Shown: positions 25,788 through 35,603 of the stretch, in pieces | Layout of the letters: the number at the start of each line of letters is the position of its first letter | How positions within the stretch are numbered: the first letter of the stretch is position 1 | Notes under the pieces: model-generated | What the model saw: only the letters and a program-made list of their open reading frames with translations | Told to the model about the DNA's origin: nothing | Database searches by the model: none | Assembly: GCF_029350945.1 (NCBI RefSeq) | Contig: NZ_JARKMS010000005.1 | Coordinates: 1-64,000, forward strand | Direction of reading: 5' to 3' | DNA length: 64,000 bases | DNA from: Maribacter huludaoensis | Lineage (GTDB): Bacteria; Bacteroidota; Bacteroidia; Flavobacteriales; Flavobacteriaceae | Translations under genes and position numbers: made by a program

Positions 25788-26369
25788 TTAATTCGTTAAA
25801 ACTATATTATTGGCCTCTACCAACTTTCTAAGGTTAATTAAAGCGTAGCGCATTCTACCCAATGCAGTATTAATACTCACACCCGTATTATCAGAAATTT
25901 CTTTGAAACTCATGTCCTTATATATACGCATTTCTAAAACCTCTTGCTGATCCTCAGGTAATTCTTTGATCATACGAAGCAGATCAGAATCTATCTGTTC
26001 TTTTATCAATTGCTTTTCTGCGTTCAACTTGTCATCACCTAATAAAGAAAATATGTTATAACTTTCTTTACTATTATACATTGGCATTCTATTATGTTTT
26101 CTAAAATGATCAATAATAAGGTTATGCGCTATACGCATTACCCAAGGTAAAAATTTACCTTCTTCATTATAAGCACCTCTTTTAAGGGTACGTATAACTT
26201 TCATGAATGTATCTTGAAAAATGTCTTCGGTAAGTTCACGGTCTCCTACTTTGGAATAAATGAAACCTGTAAGACGAGAATTATGACGATTAATAAGCGC
26301 TTCTATAGCTTTTTCGTCTCCTTGAATATATTGTTTTACTAATTGGGAATCTTCAACTTGTACTACCAT
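25788..26369 (-). CDS. ECF-type RNA polymerase sigma factor, copy 2
   Basis: The 193-residue sigma factor aligns with copy 1 without gaps (about 47 differences by eye). Region 2 holds ELTEDIFQDTFMKVIRTLKRG and FLPWVMRIAHNLIIDHFR; region 4 holds SFKEISDNTGVSINTALGRMRYALINLRK, almost unchanged from copy 1. The frame extends upstream to 26408, but the start at 26369 gives the same length and N-terminus as copy 1. The near-identical region 4 helix suggests both read similar -35 elements. The linker around residues 95-110 differs most. Confidence 0.93.
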   Translation of the reverse strand: MVVQVEDSQLVKQYIQGDEKAIEALINRHNSRLTGFIYSKVGDRELTEDIFQDTFMKVIRTLKRGAYNEEGKFLPWVMRIAHNLIIDHFRKHNRMPMYNSKESYNIFSLLGDDKLNAEKQLIKEQIDSDLLRMIKELPEDQQEVLEMRIYKDMSFKEISDNTGVSINTALGRMRYALINLRKLVEANNIVLTN

Positions 26370-26587
26370 AACGTTACTTGTAGGGTTAAAAAGCAGCCCC
26401 AAATTCATAATGAATAAGGGTCTAATGGTTAAATTCTAACTTTAAAAGTAATGTTGCGTTATAGGCAAATTGTGTTTTTGTAAGAGCTCAAAGATATAAA
26501 AAAATAAATACTCTTATAAAAATGTGAAAATTTCTTATACAATTATTAGATAAACTGCATTTTTTAGTTCAGAAAAAAGGCAAAGCG

Positions 26588-26595
26588 TATCTTTG
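26588..26595 (+). promoter_or_regulatory. -7 promoter box of uvrA
   Basis: TATCTTTG matches TAnnTTTG, 17 bases before the uvrA ATG. Confidence 0.5.
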
Positions 26596-26612
26596 TAAAC
26601 TTAGATATTAGT

Positions 26613-29393
26613 ATGCCTACACTCGCTGAAGTAAATCCGAAAGAAAACATTATTATAAAGGGAGCAAAACTGCACAACCTTAAAGATATAGATGTTGTAA
26701 TACCTAGAAATAAACTTGTTGTCATTACAGGACTATCAGGTTCAGGTAAATCAAGTTTAGCTTTTGACACCCTATATGCAGAAGGCCAAAGGCGTTACGT
26801 AGAAAGTCTATCTTCCTATGCCAGACAATTTTTGGGTAAACTTGACAAACCTAAAGTAGACTATATAAAAGGTATAGCACCGGCAATTGCCATTGAGCAA
26901 AAAGTAAACTCTACCAACCCAAGATCAACAGTTGGTACAACAACAGAGATTTATGATTATATAAAGCTTTTATACGCACGTATTGGCAAGACCTTCTCTC
27001 CTATTTCTGGCAAAGAAGTAAAAAAACATACCGTTACCGATGTTGTTGACCATGTAAAAACGTACCAACAGGGAACAAAACTTTTGCTTTTGTCCCCAAT
27101 TGAAATAAGAGAAGATAGAGATGCATTAAAATCTTTGGAATTATTTTCTAAACAAGGTTATGCACGTATTAAATACAATGATAAAGTTCTTCGTATAGAT
27201 CAAGCTCCTGAAGATATCGGTAAAAAATTTGATCTGGTCATTGATAGAATAATTACCAAAGATGATGAAGATTTTTATAATCGTTTGGCAAATGCTATAG
27301 ACACCGCTTACTTTGAAGGTAAGGGAGAATGTTTGATCGAGGAGTTAGATAACGGAAAACAAACAGCGTTCAGTAATAAATTTGAACTGGACGGCATGAC
27401 CTTTTTAGAACCTAACGTTCATTTATTCAGTTTTAACAATCCGTACGGGGCATGTCCAAAATGTGAGGGTTACGGAGATGTCATTGGTATTGATGAAGAT
27501 TTAGTTGTTCCAAATACGGCGCTATCTGTTTACGAAAATGCTATTTTTCCATGGAAAGGTGAAAGCATGAGTTTTTACCGGGATCAATTGGTCAACTCAG
27601 CTTACAAATTTGACTTTCCTATACATAAACCTTGGTTTGAACTTACGGAAGAACAAAAACAATTGGTTTGGGATGGTAATGCGCATTTTATTGGGCTTCA
27701 TAAGTTCTTTGGAATGTTAGAAGAAAAAAGTTACAAAATTCAAAACCGGGTAATGCTTTCCAGATATAGAGGCAAGACCAAATGTAATATTTGTAACGGC
27801 AAACGTTTACGTCAAGAAACCGATTATGTAAAAGTTGGCGGAGCATCTATTTCTTCGTTGGTAGGGCTATCCATAGAGAAATTAATAATTTTTTTTAAAG
27901 AACTAGAATTGAATGAAAGCGATGCCACTATAGCATCAAGATTATTAATAGAGATAAACACACGACTAGGATTTTTGGATAAAGTGGGCTTGAACTACTT
28001 GACGATAAATAGAAAATCGAACACATTATCCGGTGGGGAAAGTCAACGAATAAATCTTGCAACATCTTTAGGTAGTAGTTTGGTGGGATCAATGTATATA
28101 TTGGATGAACCTAGTATTGGCCTACACCCCAAGGATACCGAAAATCTTATTGATGTATTAATATCATTACGAAACTTGGGCAACACGGTAATTGTTGTTG
28201 AACATGATGAAGATATTATGAAAGCGGCAGATATGGTGATCGATATAGGTCCTGAAGCGGGTACAAATGGTGGTGAGGTGGTAGCACAAGGTACGCTAAA
28301 AGAAATATTAAAATCAAAATCGCTTACCGCGCAATATCTAAATGGTAAGATGGAAATTAAAATTCCCAAAGAACGTAGAACATCTAAAAATCATATAACT
28401 ATTAAATGTGTGCGAGAGCATAACCTTAAAAATATCAATGTCACTTTTCCATTAGATATGTTAACTGTAGTTACAGGAGTATCCGGTAGTGGTAAAAGTA
28501 CCTTGGTAAAAAAACTGCTATATCCTATAATATTAAAAGAAACAGGAGGGTATGGCGAAAAGGCTGGTCAACACACATCCGTAGAAGGTAAATTTAAACA
28601 TATTAAGCATGTAGAGTTTGTAGATCAAAACCCTATAGGTAGATCATCACGATCAAACCCGGTTACCTATATAAAGGCATATGACGATATCAGACATTTA
28701 TATGCAAATCAAAAACTCAGTAAAATAAGAAACTACCAAGCAAAACATTTTTCATTCAATGTTGATGGCGGTCGTTGTGAGAAGTGTAAAGGAGAAGGCG
28801 AAATTACTGTAGAAATGCAGTTTATGGCAGATGTTCATTTAGAATGCGAAACTTGTGGCGGTAAAAGATTTAAGAAAGAAGTACTAGAAGTTACTTTTAA
28901 CAATGCCAATATAGACGATGTTCTTAATATGACCATTGATAATGCCATTCAGTTTTTTGAAACTGGAGAACAGACTAGAATTGTCAACAAATTAAAACCT
29001 TTGCAAGATGTAGGCTTGGGATATGTAACTTTAGGTCAATCTTCTTCTACCCTATCCGGCGGAGAGGCACAACGTATTAAATTGGCTTCTTTCTTAATTA
29101 AGGGTAGTACTAAGGATAAAGCACTTTTTATATTTGACGAACCCACAACCGGATTACACTTTCACGATATACAGAAGTTACTTAAGTCGTTCAACGCACT
29201 TATCAAGAAAGGACATTCTATTGTTGTTATTGAACACAACATAGATTTAATTAAATGTGCAGATTATATTATTGACCTTGGACCCGGTGGCGGAGAAAAT
29301 GGAGGACAGTTATTGGCAGAAGGCACTCCAGAAAAAGTCGTAAAAAGTAAAAAATCGTATACGGCGAGCTACCTAAAAGACAAATTAGATTAA
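26613..29393 (+). CDS. uvrA: excinuclease ABC subunit A
   Basis: The 926-residue protein is UvrA, the damage-sensing ATPase of nucleotide excision repair, which loads UvrB on distorted DNA. It has two ABC modules with Walker A GLSGSGKS (Lys 46) and GVSGSGKS (in the second half), and two LSGGE signatures ([20 protein letters not shown]). The C-terminal zinc module CEKCKGEG...CETCGGKRF is intact. The first zinc module is not. Before [25 protein letters not shown] the usual CxxC is replaced by FELDGM, leaving only the second pair. The start at 26613 fits the family N-terminus. Confidence 0.93.
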   Translation: MPTLAEVNPKENIIIKGAKLHNLKDIDVVIPRNKLVVITGLSGSGKSSLAFDTLYAEGQRRYVESLSSYARQFLGKLDKPKVDYIKGIAPAIAIEQKVNSTNPRSTVGTTTEIYDYIKLLYARIGKTFSPISGKEVKKHTVTDVVDHVKTYQQGTKLLLLSPIEIREDRDALKSLELFSKQGYARIKYNDKVLRIDQAPEDIGKKFDLVIDRIITKDDEDFYNRLANAIDTAYFEGKGECLIEELDNGKQTAFSNKFELDGMTFLEPNVHLFSFNNPYGACPKCEGYGDVIGIDEDLVVPNTALSVYENAIFPWKGESMSFYRDQLVNSAYKFDFPIHKPWFELTEEQKQLVWDGNAHFIGLHKFFGMLEEKSYKIQNRVMLSRYRGKTKCNICNGKRLRQETDYVKVGGASISSLVGLSIEKLIIFFKELELNESDATIASRLLIEINTRLGFLDKVGLNYLTINRKSNTLSGGESQRINLATSLGSSLVGSMYILDEPSIGLHPKDTENLIDVLISLRNLGNTVIVVEHDEDIMKAADMVIDIGPEAGTNGGEVVAQGTLKEILKSKSLTAQYLNGKMEIKIPKERRTSKNHITIKCVREHNLKNINVTFPLDMLTVVTGVSGSGKSTLVKKLLYPIILKETGGYGEKAGQHTSVEGKFKHIKHVEFVDQNPIGRSSRSNPVTYIKAYDDIRHLYANQKLSKIRNYQAKHFSFNVDGGRCEKCKGEGEITVEMQFMADVHLECETCGGKRFKKEVLEVTFNNANIDDVLNMTIDNAIQFFETGEQTRIVNKLKPLQDVGLGYVTLGQSSSTLSGGEAQRIKLASFLIKGSTKDKALFIFDEPTTGLHFHDIQKLLKSFNALIKKGHSIVVIEHNIDLIKCADYIIDLGPGGGENGGQLLAEGTPEKVVKSKKSYTASYLKDKLD

Positions 29394-29496
29394 AAATCTT
29401 TAAAAAAACACAACTAAACAAAACATAAAATCTTGATTTTAAACCAGTTAAAAAGAGTTGCATTTTTTTGGCACGCTGTTTGTAATATACTAGGGG

Positions 29497-29514
29497 AATG
29501 TAAATATTTACATT
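29497..29514. promoter_or_regulatory. perfect 18-base palindrome upstream of the secreted basic protein
   Basis: AATGTAAATATTTACATT is self-complementary over its full length and overlaps a possible -7 box (TACATTTA, 29509-29516). It could be an operator for a dimeric regulator. It lies about 40 bases before the start codon. Confidence 0.5.
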
Positions 29515-29522
29515 TAGAACAA

Positions 29523-29537
29523 CTGCCTAAGGGGCAG
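29523..29537 (+). promoter_or_regulatory. short leader hairpin
   Basis: CTGCC and GGCAG pair around a 5-base loop, 16 bases before the ATG at 29554. It might affect stability or translation of the message; no T run follows, so it is not a terminator. Confidence 0.3.
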
Positions 29538-29553
29538 ATTTAAACCTTATATT

Positions 29554-30759
29554 ATGAAGAACTTAGTACTACTATTTACAGCGGTTATTTTTAGCACCAC
29601 AGGTGTTTTCGCTACAGGTATTAATGAAGATAAGGTTGCAAACAGCAATACTTATAGATACGACAATTCATTTATTTTTATAGAAAACGGAATAACATTT
29701 TCTGTTTACCCAGATGGTGAATTTGATTTTTATATTGAAGACCAAGTTACGGGAAGTAAAAATGGAATAACATTTAATTCAGGTTATGATTATAGTCCGT
29801 TTGCACAATATGATGACTACGGTGCCGTAATCCAGGTAGAAAATGTACCTATCTTTTATGACTACTATGGTCGTGTAAGCGCCATTGGCGAAGTAAACAT
29901 AAACTACGCGAACAATAGAGTACGTAGCGTTGGTGGTATGAACGTATATTATAATAACCGTGGATTTTACGATTACCACACTGGTTTTATTAATATTTAC
30001 AACAGAAGTTATGTTTACCGTCCATTTCACAGATGGTTCGTAAGACCGGCAGTAGGGTTTAGTTTCGTATACAATAGTCCGTATAGAAGATATTATACTC
30101 CTGTAAGATATTCTTACTACAGACCTTACAGAAACAATTTTAGAAGGGCCTATGTAAATGTTGGCAAACAGTACAGATACAATAAAGTTAGAAATAATAG
30201 AGCTACCGTGTATAGAAATGATAAGCGGGTTGCGGTTAAAAATAATAACTATAGAAACAATAGAACTGTTGCTAAAAGAGATAAAGGTCTAAGAACAAAC
30301 AGAACGTTGGCATCTAACAATACATCAAGAACTAATAGAAGTTCAACGGTAAATAGATCAACTACTGTTAGACGTAGTAATACAAATAGTGGTAGAACAA
30401 CACAAAATAGAACAGTTGCAAGAAGTACTAACAACGGTAAGGTAAAAAGAAGTAATAGTACTGCGGTGCGTACTTCACCAAATAGAACGGTTACCAAAAG
30501 AGAAGTAAGCCGCACACCAAGAAGTACAACTGTAAAAAGAACTACGACTACGTACAAAAAACCGGTAAGCAGAAGTGCAAACACTAGAACTGCAACAAAT
30601 ACCAGAACACAAGGTAGTACCGTAACCAGAAAAGCGACCAGTAGTCCTTCTAGAAGTACGGTAAGTAGAAGTTCTAGTTCAAGATCTGTAAACAAAGCTC
30701 TTGCTAGAAGCTCAAGCTCTAGATCAAGTTCAGCAACTAGAAGCAGTAGAAGATATTAA
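29554..30759 (+). CDS. secreted, repetitive basic protein of unknown function
   Basis: The 401-residue protein has a signal peptide (about residues 1-20, ending VFA). A first domain (about 25-165) is rich in Tyr, Asn, Phe and Asp, with ENGITFSVYPDGEFDFYIED and GGMNVYYNNRGFYDY. A Tyr/Arg-rich middle follows (about 165-215). From about residue 215 to the end the sequence is low complexity, mostly Arg, Ser, Thr and Asn with units such as NRTV and RSTTV. The tail is strongly positive and should bind nucleic acid, anionic polysaccharide or the cell surface. A palindrome precedes the gene and a strong terminator follows. I know no function. Confidence 0.75.
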   Translation: MKNLVLLFTAVIFSTTGVFATGINEDKVANSNTYRYDNSFIFIENGITFSVYPDGEFDFYIEDQVTGSKNGITFNSGYDYSPFAQYDDYGAVIQVENVPIFYDYYGRVSAIGEVNINYANNRVRSVGGMNVYYNNRGFYDYHTGFINIYNRSYVYRPFHRWFVRPAVGFSFVYNSPYRRYYTPVRYSYYRPYRNNFRRAYVNVGKQYRYNKVRNNRATVYRNDKRVAVKNNNYRNNRTVAKRDKGLRTNRTLASNNTSRTNRSSTVNRSTTVRRSNTNSGRTTQNRTVARSTNNGKVKRSNSTAVRTSPNRTVTKREVSRTPRSTTVKRTTTTYKKPVSRSANTRTATNTRTQGSTVTRKATSSPSRSTVSRSSSSRSVNKALARSSSSRSSSATRSSRRY

Positions 30760-30785
30760 AAATAGTTTTTAGGTTGGTTAGTTGT

Positions 30786-30824
30786 AAAGCGCCGTAGTGA
30801 TTTTGTTCACTGCGGCGCTTTTTC
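30786..30824 (+). terminator. rho-independent terminator
   Basis: AAAGCGCCGTAGTGA and TCACTGCGGCGCTTT form a 15-base stem with one GT pair and a 6-base loop, followed by T residues. Confidence 0.9.
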
Positions 30825-30827
30825 TTA

Positions 30828-31700
30828 TTACATTGGCAAATTACATGTGGGAAATAATTTCACAAACCTCTTTGGTAAATTAGATTCAATAAACATTTCT
30901 TCATTAGTTACCGGGTGCTGAAACCGAAGAGACCGTGCATGTAAATACAACCCCTTACCTTTTAGTTGCAACCCTTGTAAAAAATACTTGGGGTCGCCTA
31001 ATATTGGATTTCCAATGGATAGTAAATGTTTACGTAATTGATGACGTCTTCCCGTATAAGGGCTTAACCTGACTAAATTTAAAGAGGAAAAACGTTCTGA
31101 AACAATCGTCTCAATAACCTCAAAAGAAGAAGTTGCATGTTTATCATCTATGTCATTATCTATAATTCCGCTACTCTCCATTTTTCCTACAGTTACTGCA
31201 TAATATTCTTTTGTAACATTCTTATACTCAAATAATTTGTTCAATTTAGTAATTGCGCTATTTGTTTTCCCAACCAACAATAAACCTGTAGTAGCATAAT
31301 CTAAGCGATGTACAGGTTGCGGCACAACAGCGTCTTCGGCAGAGCTTTTTTTTAGATTCTGTGGTAGTGCATTGGCAACCGTTTTAAATCCGTTACCACT
31401 TACCAAAATTCCGGCAGGTTTATTGATGACGGCCAAATATTCATCCTCAAATACTACATTAAGCTTAAGAACTAGTCTAGTATTCGTTGTATTTTCAGGT
31501 ATTTGATATATGATTTCTTCCCCACCAAAAATCATGGTCCCAGTTGTAGCAACATTACCATTGACAAAGAGCAATTTTTTCTTAATCGCTTTCTTTAAGG
31601 CAGATTTACTTTTAATCCTATAAAATATACCTACCCCATATTCTTGCAATCTTAATGGGTCTTTAATTATAGGGACTATATGTATTTCTTTTAATTGCAT
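30828..31700 (-). CDS. RluA-family RNA pseudouridine synthase
   Basis: The 290-residue protein has a short S4-like N-terminal region and the RluA catalytic motif VHRLDYATTGLLLVGK with its Asp at about residue 133. SPYTGRRHQLRKHL and LGDPKY follow. It isomerises specific uridines in rRNA or tRNA. Which site it modifies (RluA, RluC, RluD or TruC type) cannot be decided here. Its 3-prime end lies close to the terminator of the convergent gene. Confidence 0.9.
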   Translation of the reverse strand: MQLKEIHIVPIIKDPLRLQEYGVGIFYRIKSKSALKKAIKKKLLFVNGNVATTGTMIFGGEEIIYQIPENTTNTRLVLKLNVVFEDEYLAVINKPAGILVSGNGFKTVANALPQNLKKSSAEDAVVPQPVHRLDYATTGLLLVGKTNSAITKLNKLFEYKNVTKEYYAVTVGKMESSGIIDNDIDDKHATSSFEVIETIVSERFSSLNLVRLSPYTGRRHQLRKHLLSIGNPILGDPKYFLQGLQLKGKGLYLHARSLRFQHPVTNEEMFIESNLPKRFVKLFPTCNLPM

Positions 31701-31839
31701 AATAACTATTCAAAGTTAGTTAGGTTTTAGCATAAACCTAAACAATTCATTTTTGGACTACTAAAAAACCGAAGTGAGTTAACAACAAAGGGCATATCAT
31801 CTTAATTTTCAATTAACTAAAAAGCTACCTAACAAACCC

Positions 31840-32877
31840 ATGAAAAAAATCAATCACAAAATTCTTAGACAGTTAATTATTCTTGCACTAATTATTTTTT
31901 TAGGCGGATTGATCGTAAAATACATGTTACCCTATATCTCTGGAGTTTTAGGTGCACTTACGCTATATGTGGTACTGAGAAAATGGATGCTAAAATTGAT
32001 TAACAAAGGGGTTAAAAGATCATGGGCTTCTATGTTACTAATACTAGTAGCGTTCATTGGTATTTTTATACCTATTTCAGGTGCCGGTTTTATGTTAAGT
32101 ACACAGCTAGGAGATTTCGCCGATAAATCTGAACAAGTAACCAAAGCCTTTAAGGACCAAGTATCAAAAATTGAAAAATATATAGGTTACGATATTTCAT
32201 CGACCATTGACCCCCAACAGGCGTCTGGTTGGTTAACGGATAATATGCAAGGTTTTGCCAATAGCACTTTTAACATATTTATTTCTTTGGGAATTTTATT
32301 GTTTTTACTTTACTATATGTTGAAGAGTCCAAAAAAGCTAAAAGAATCCTTATTGGAATATATTCCATTAAGCAATAAAAATCTAGTAATCTTAGGCAAG
32401 GAAATTGACAACGTAGTTCGTTCTAATGCCATTGCCATACCTTTAGTTGCTTTAGCACAAGGAATTATAGCATTAATTGGATTCTATATTTTTGGTGTAG
32501 AGAATCCGTTATTTTGGTTTGTAATAGTCACTATTGGTTCAATGATACCTTTCATTGGTACCTTCATTGGTATTTTTCCGGTTTTTGTACTAAGTCTTGC
32601 CAGTGGCGAAGATTTTCAAGCCTGGGGCGTTTTAATATATGGCGTAACCGTAGTAGCAATGACCGATAATCTAATTAGACTTTTTGTTCTTAAAAAATTG
32701 GATAGCACACACCCTTTAATAACCTTAATTGGTGTTCTAATAGGTATTCCCCTATTTGGTTTTGTAGGATTAATTTTTGGTCCGTTGATTATCAATCTCT
32801 TTTTAATCATCGTTAAAATTTACAAACAGCAATATGGCATACAAAAACCAAATAGGCCACGTGCCCAACAGATGTAA
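31840..32877 (+). CDS. AI-2E family permease
   Basis: The 345-residue protein is a polytopic membrane protein of the AI-2E (YdiK/PerM) family, with about eight hydrophobic helices and a soluble insertion after the second pair (about residues 85-130). Conserved-looking stretches are LFLLYYMLKSPKKLKESL, VVRSNAIAIPLVALAQG, and PLFGFVGLIFGPLIINL. Family members transport varied small molecules or ions, and a link to AI-2 holds only for a few, so no substrate is assigned. Its stop touches the end of the convergent flippase gene. Confidence 0.87.
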   Translation: MKKINHKILRQLIILALIIFLGGLIVKYMLPYISGVLGALTLYVVLRKWMLKLINKGVKRSWASMLLILVAFIGIFIPISGAGFMLSTQLGDFADKSEQVTKAFKDQVSKIEKYIGYDISSTIDPQQASGWLTDNMQGFANSTFNIFISLGILLFLLYYMLKSPKKLKESLLEYIPLSNKNLVILGKEIDNVVRSNAIAIPLVALAQGIIALIGFYIFGVENPLFWFVIVTIGSMIPFIGTFIGIFPVFVLSLASGEDFQAWGVLIYGVTVVAMTDNLIRLFVLKKLDSTHPLITLIGVLIGIPLFGFVGLIFGPLIINLFLIIVKIYKQQYGIQKPNRPRAQQM

Positions 32878-34332
32878 TTACCGGCTTAAATACTTACTTA
32901 AAAAGCCGTAAACATCTTCGGATATTTTAAAGCGATATAGAACACCTACGTAGAATATCATCATTAAAATGCTTTTAAGTATAATATTAAGTAACGGATG
33001 AAAAGAAAAATTAAAAGCAGAAAAAATTACGGCAACAACAATTAACAATGCTAGCACTTTTAGTGTTTCATAGGTAAAAGGCAATATCTTAAATTTAGAT
33101 TTTACATACCCCAACTTTAATGTATTATATATAAAAAAGGCACTAAAACTTGCAATAGCCGCACCGTTGATTCCATAAGTGGGTATCATCCAAAGATTGA
33201 ATAATATAGCAAGCACGGCCAATAAAACTCCAAAAAACAAAATAGAACGATAATAATCAGAATTGAATAAAATACTGTTATTATTTCCTAACAATGCGTC
33301 ATATACTTTAACCAAACCTACCCAAAACACAATCATAAATCCGCCAGAATATTTCTCGGGCAGCATTTCATAAAGTTCGCTTAAGTTCAATAGAATTAAC
33401 AGAAAAAGTATACCGGAAACTATAAACAACGTTAAAGAACTTTTCTGGTACAACTGTGCCAATGCACGCTTGTCGTTTTTATTCAAATAAGTAGCCGTTA
33501 ACGGATATGTAATTTGATGCATTGCCCTAGACGGCACTGCTATAGTAGAAGCGATAAAACCTGCTACGGAATAAAATGCCACATTTTCAAGCTTTAGAAA
33601 ATTGTTCAGCATTACCTTATCAACCTCCATAAGCACAATAGCTGTAGAACCTCCCAATATAATTAGGGCGCTATATTTAACAATGGTCTTCCAGTTCTTG
33701 GGAAGCTCAAAGTTCAATTTAGGTTTACGTATTGTATATGCATACAATTTCATGATTATAGCGCGTACAAGGTAGAAGCCTACCAAAGCATTGATAAAAA
33801 ACTCAATATCAATAACCTTGAAGTATAAAAGAAGTAAAAGTATGGTCTGACCTATTCTACAAAAAATCTCTTTCATAAAATTGCCGAACATAGATTTCAT
33901 CTTAATTCTGGCCCATGCGTAAAAAACCTCAAAATATGCCATTGCCATACCCGTTAAAAAGATATGCCATACATAATCCCTGACCACGTCGTTTTGTTTA
34001 GAGAGTAAGTTTCCAATAGCATCGTTGGCTACGTAACTTATGAAGGCAACGGGAATTATTAAAATTAAAGGCAGTAACAACATCAACGTCAAAAATGAAT
34101 TTTGACTTTGCTCATTACTGAAGCTTGAATAAAATTTAACCAAGCTATTAGGCACACCAAAGGCCAGAATAGGCATAAGCACTGCAGATACGGATAATAT
34201 TACCTGTATAAGGCCATAATTACTAGGCTGCATAAAATTGGTATACAAAAACAAGGTATTGGCAGCCCCTATAGCAAAACCAAAATAGGTTACAATAGTG
34301 TTGTTCAATGATTGTTTAAGTACGATGCCCAT
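32878..34332 (-). CDS. polysaccharide flippase (Wzx-like, MATE/MVF superfamily)
   Basis: The 484-residue protein has about 12-14 hydrophobic helices and the layout of oligosaccharide flippases, with ILGGSTAIVLMEVDKVMLNNFL in the middle and a NALVGFYLVRAII helix. It would move lipid-linked glycans across the inner membrane. Its ATG shares a base with the stop of the upstream glycosyltransferase (TAATG at 34332), so translation is coupled. With the glycosyltransferase and the YfhO-type protein it forms an envelope glycan operon. Confidence 0.88.
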   Translation of the reverse strand: MGIVLKQSLNNTIVTYFGFAIGAANTLFLYTNFMQPSNYGLIQVILSVSAVLMPILAFGVPNSLVKFYSSFSNEQSQNSFLTLMLLLPLILIIPVAFISYVANDAIGNLLSKQNDVVRDYVWHIFLTGMAMAYFEVFYAWARIKMKSMFGNFMKEIFCRIGQTILLLLLYFKVIDIEFFINALVGFYLVRAIIMKLYAYTIRKPKLNFELPKNWKTIVKYSALIILGGSTAIVLMEVDKVMLNNFLKLENVAFYSVAGFIASTIAVPSRAMHQITYPLTATYLNKNDKRALAQLYQKSSLTLFIVSGILFLLILLNLSELYEMLPEKYSGGFMIVFWVGLVKVYDALLGNNNSILFNSDYYRSILFFGVLLAVLAILFNLWMIPTYGINGAAIASFSAFFIYNTLKLGYVKSKFKILPFTYETLKVLALLIVVAVIFSAFNFSFHPLLNIILKSILMMIFYVGVLYRFKISEDVYGFLSKYLSR

Positions 34333-35603
34333 TAAATATATTCGACCAATTTACGGGTGAGCTCCCTTCTGCTATATTGCTCAATATTACCAGAGGTTAC
34401 CTGTAATGTTCCTTTTTTAAATTGTTGAAACCAACTTAAAAGTACGTTTTTCAATTCAATATCATCCGTATAATCAAATATTTGACCGGTATGCGTCTCC
34501 GTAATAATGGAAGCAACTTCCCAATTTTTAGGACCTACACCTAATATAGGTCTCCTGGCCGCCATATATTCAAACAACTTACCAGGTATAATACCAACGG
34601 TATCTTGAGAATCTATTTCTACCAATAACAAAATTTGGGACGCCCTTTGACATACCAATGCATTTTTATGAGAAACATAACCAACTATTTCAATATAATC
34701 CTGTAGTCCAAATTCCGTTAGTGTCGATAATATTTCTTCACTTACCACACCTATAAAACGTAGTTGTAGCGCATTTTTAATATCCTCATTCTCTTCTACC
34801 AAATTTGATAATACCCGCCATAAATTCAAAGGGTTTCTACCACTTAACAAGGAACCAATATGAGCAATGGTAAATTTGGCATCTAAATTGCCATCTGCGG
34901 CCACTTCGCCATCATATCCGTTGGTAATCACCTTAATTGGCTTATTGGTAATATCCTGAAACTCTTGCTTCGTTTTAGTGCTGGTAACTATTATTTTATC
35001 TGCACTGTTCAAAACATCGGACTCCAATTGTTTGTGTTTTTTTTCTGCAGATGAAGTTAGTTTTAATTTTTTATGATAGCCAATAGTAGTCCATGGGTCA
35101 CGAAAATCCGCTATCCATTTCAATGGTCTAGCTTGCTTTAAATAATAACCGATTAAATGAACACTATGCGGAGGACCGGTAGTGATTATAGTTTCTATGC
35201 CCTCTTTATCCAAAACATCTTTTAAAAAATGGACCGATGGTTTCACCCAAAATTTTCGTGCATCCGGTATAAACAAATTGCCACGGATCCATAATAAAGC
35301 TTTCTCTACAAAAGACTGGTTTTTAGACTGAATAATACCGGAACTTATACGTTTTGTTTTCTTGTTAGAAAATATAGAAGCTATACGATAAGGCTCCTTT
35401 ATTGGATGTTTGTAAATTTTTAGACCATTGGGAATATCTTGGGAAAAAGATGTGTCTAAAAGTGGATAATGAGGATTTTCAGGAATATATAGAACAGGTT
35501 CCACATTAAAATCCTTTAAATATTTTACAAACTTTAACCAACGCTGCACTCCAGGACCGCCGGCGGGTGGCCAATAGTAGGTAATGACCAGCACCTTTCT
35601 CAT
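34332..35603 (-). CDS. glycosyltransferase, GT4-like
   Basis: The 423-residue protein opens with VLVITYYWPPAGGPGVQRWLKFVKYL, typical of GT-B glycosyltransferases of the GT4 type. It has IADFRDPW near residue 165 and a C-terminal nucleotide-sugar domain with AHIGSLLSGRNP and IIPGKLFEYMAARRPILGVG, containing the usual Glu of the EX7E-like motif. It adds a sugar to a surface glycan at the cytoplasmic face. Start and stop both overlap neighbours by one base (TAATG), showing tight coupling with the YfhO-type gene and the flippase. Confidence 0.88.
   Translation of the reverse strand: MRKVLVITYYWPPAGGPGVQRWLKFVKYLKDFNVEPVLYIPENPHYPLLDTSFSQDIPNGLKIYKHPIKEPYRIASIFSNKKTKRISSGIIQSKNQSFVEKALLWIRGNLFIPDARKFWVKPSVHFLKDVLDKEGIETIITTGPPHSVHLIGYYLKQARPLKWIADFRDPWTTIGYHKKLKLTSSAEKKHKQLESDVLNSADKIIVTSTKTKQEFQDITNKPIKVITNGYDGEVAADGNLDAKFTIAHIGSLLSGRNPLNLWRVLSNLVEENEDIKNALQLRFIGVVSEEILSTLTEFGLQDYIEIVGYVSHKNALVCQRASQILLLVEIDSQDTVGIIPGKLFEYMAARRPILGVGPKNWEVASIITETHTGQIFDYTDDIELKNVLLSWFQQFKKGTLQVTSGNIEQYSRRELTRKLVEYI

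Noticed and set aside
24372..26369. Possibility that the sigma duplication is an assembly artefact
   Set aside because: The copies differ in about a quarter of residues and have different spacer and terminator sequences, so they are true paralogues.
26370..26408. Longer start for sigma copy 2
   Set aside because: The extra 13 residues have no counterpart in copy 1, whereas the start at 26369 gives equal length and N-terminus.
30249..30695. 148-codon minus-strand frame rich in Leu and Val
   Set aside because: It is the antisense shadow of the Arg/Ser/Thr repeats of the secreted protein; low-complexity coding regions give such frames automatically.
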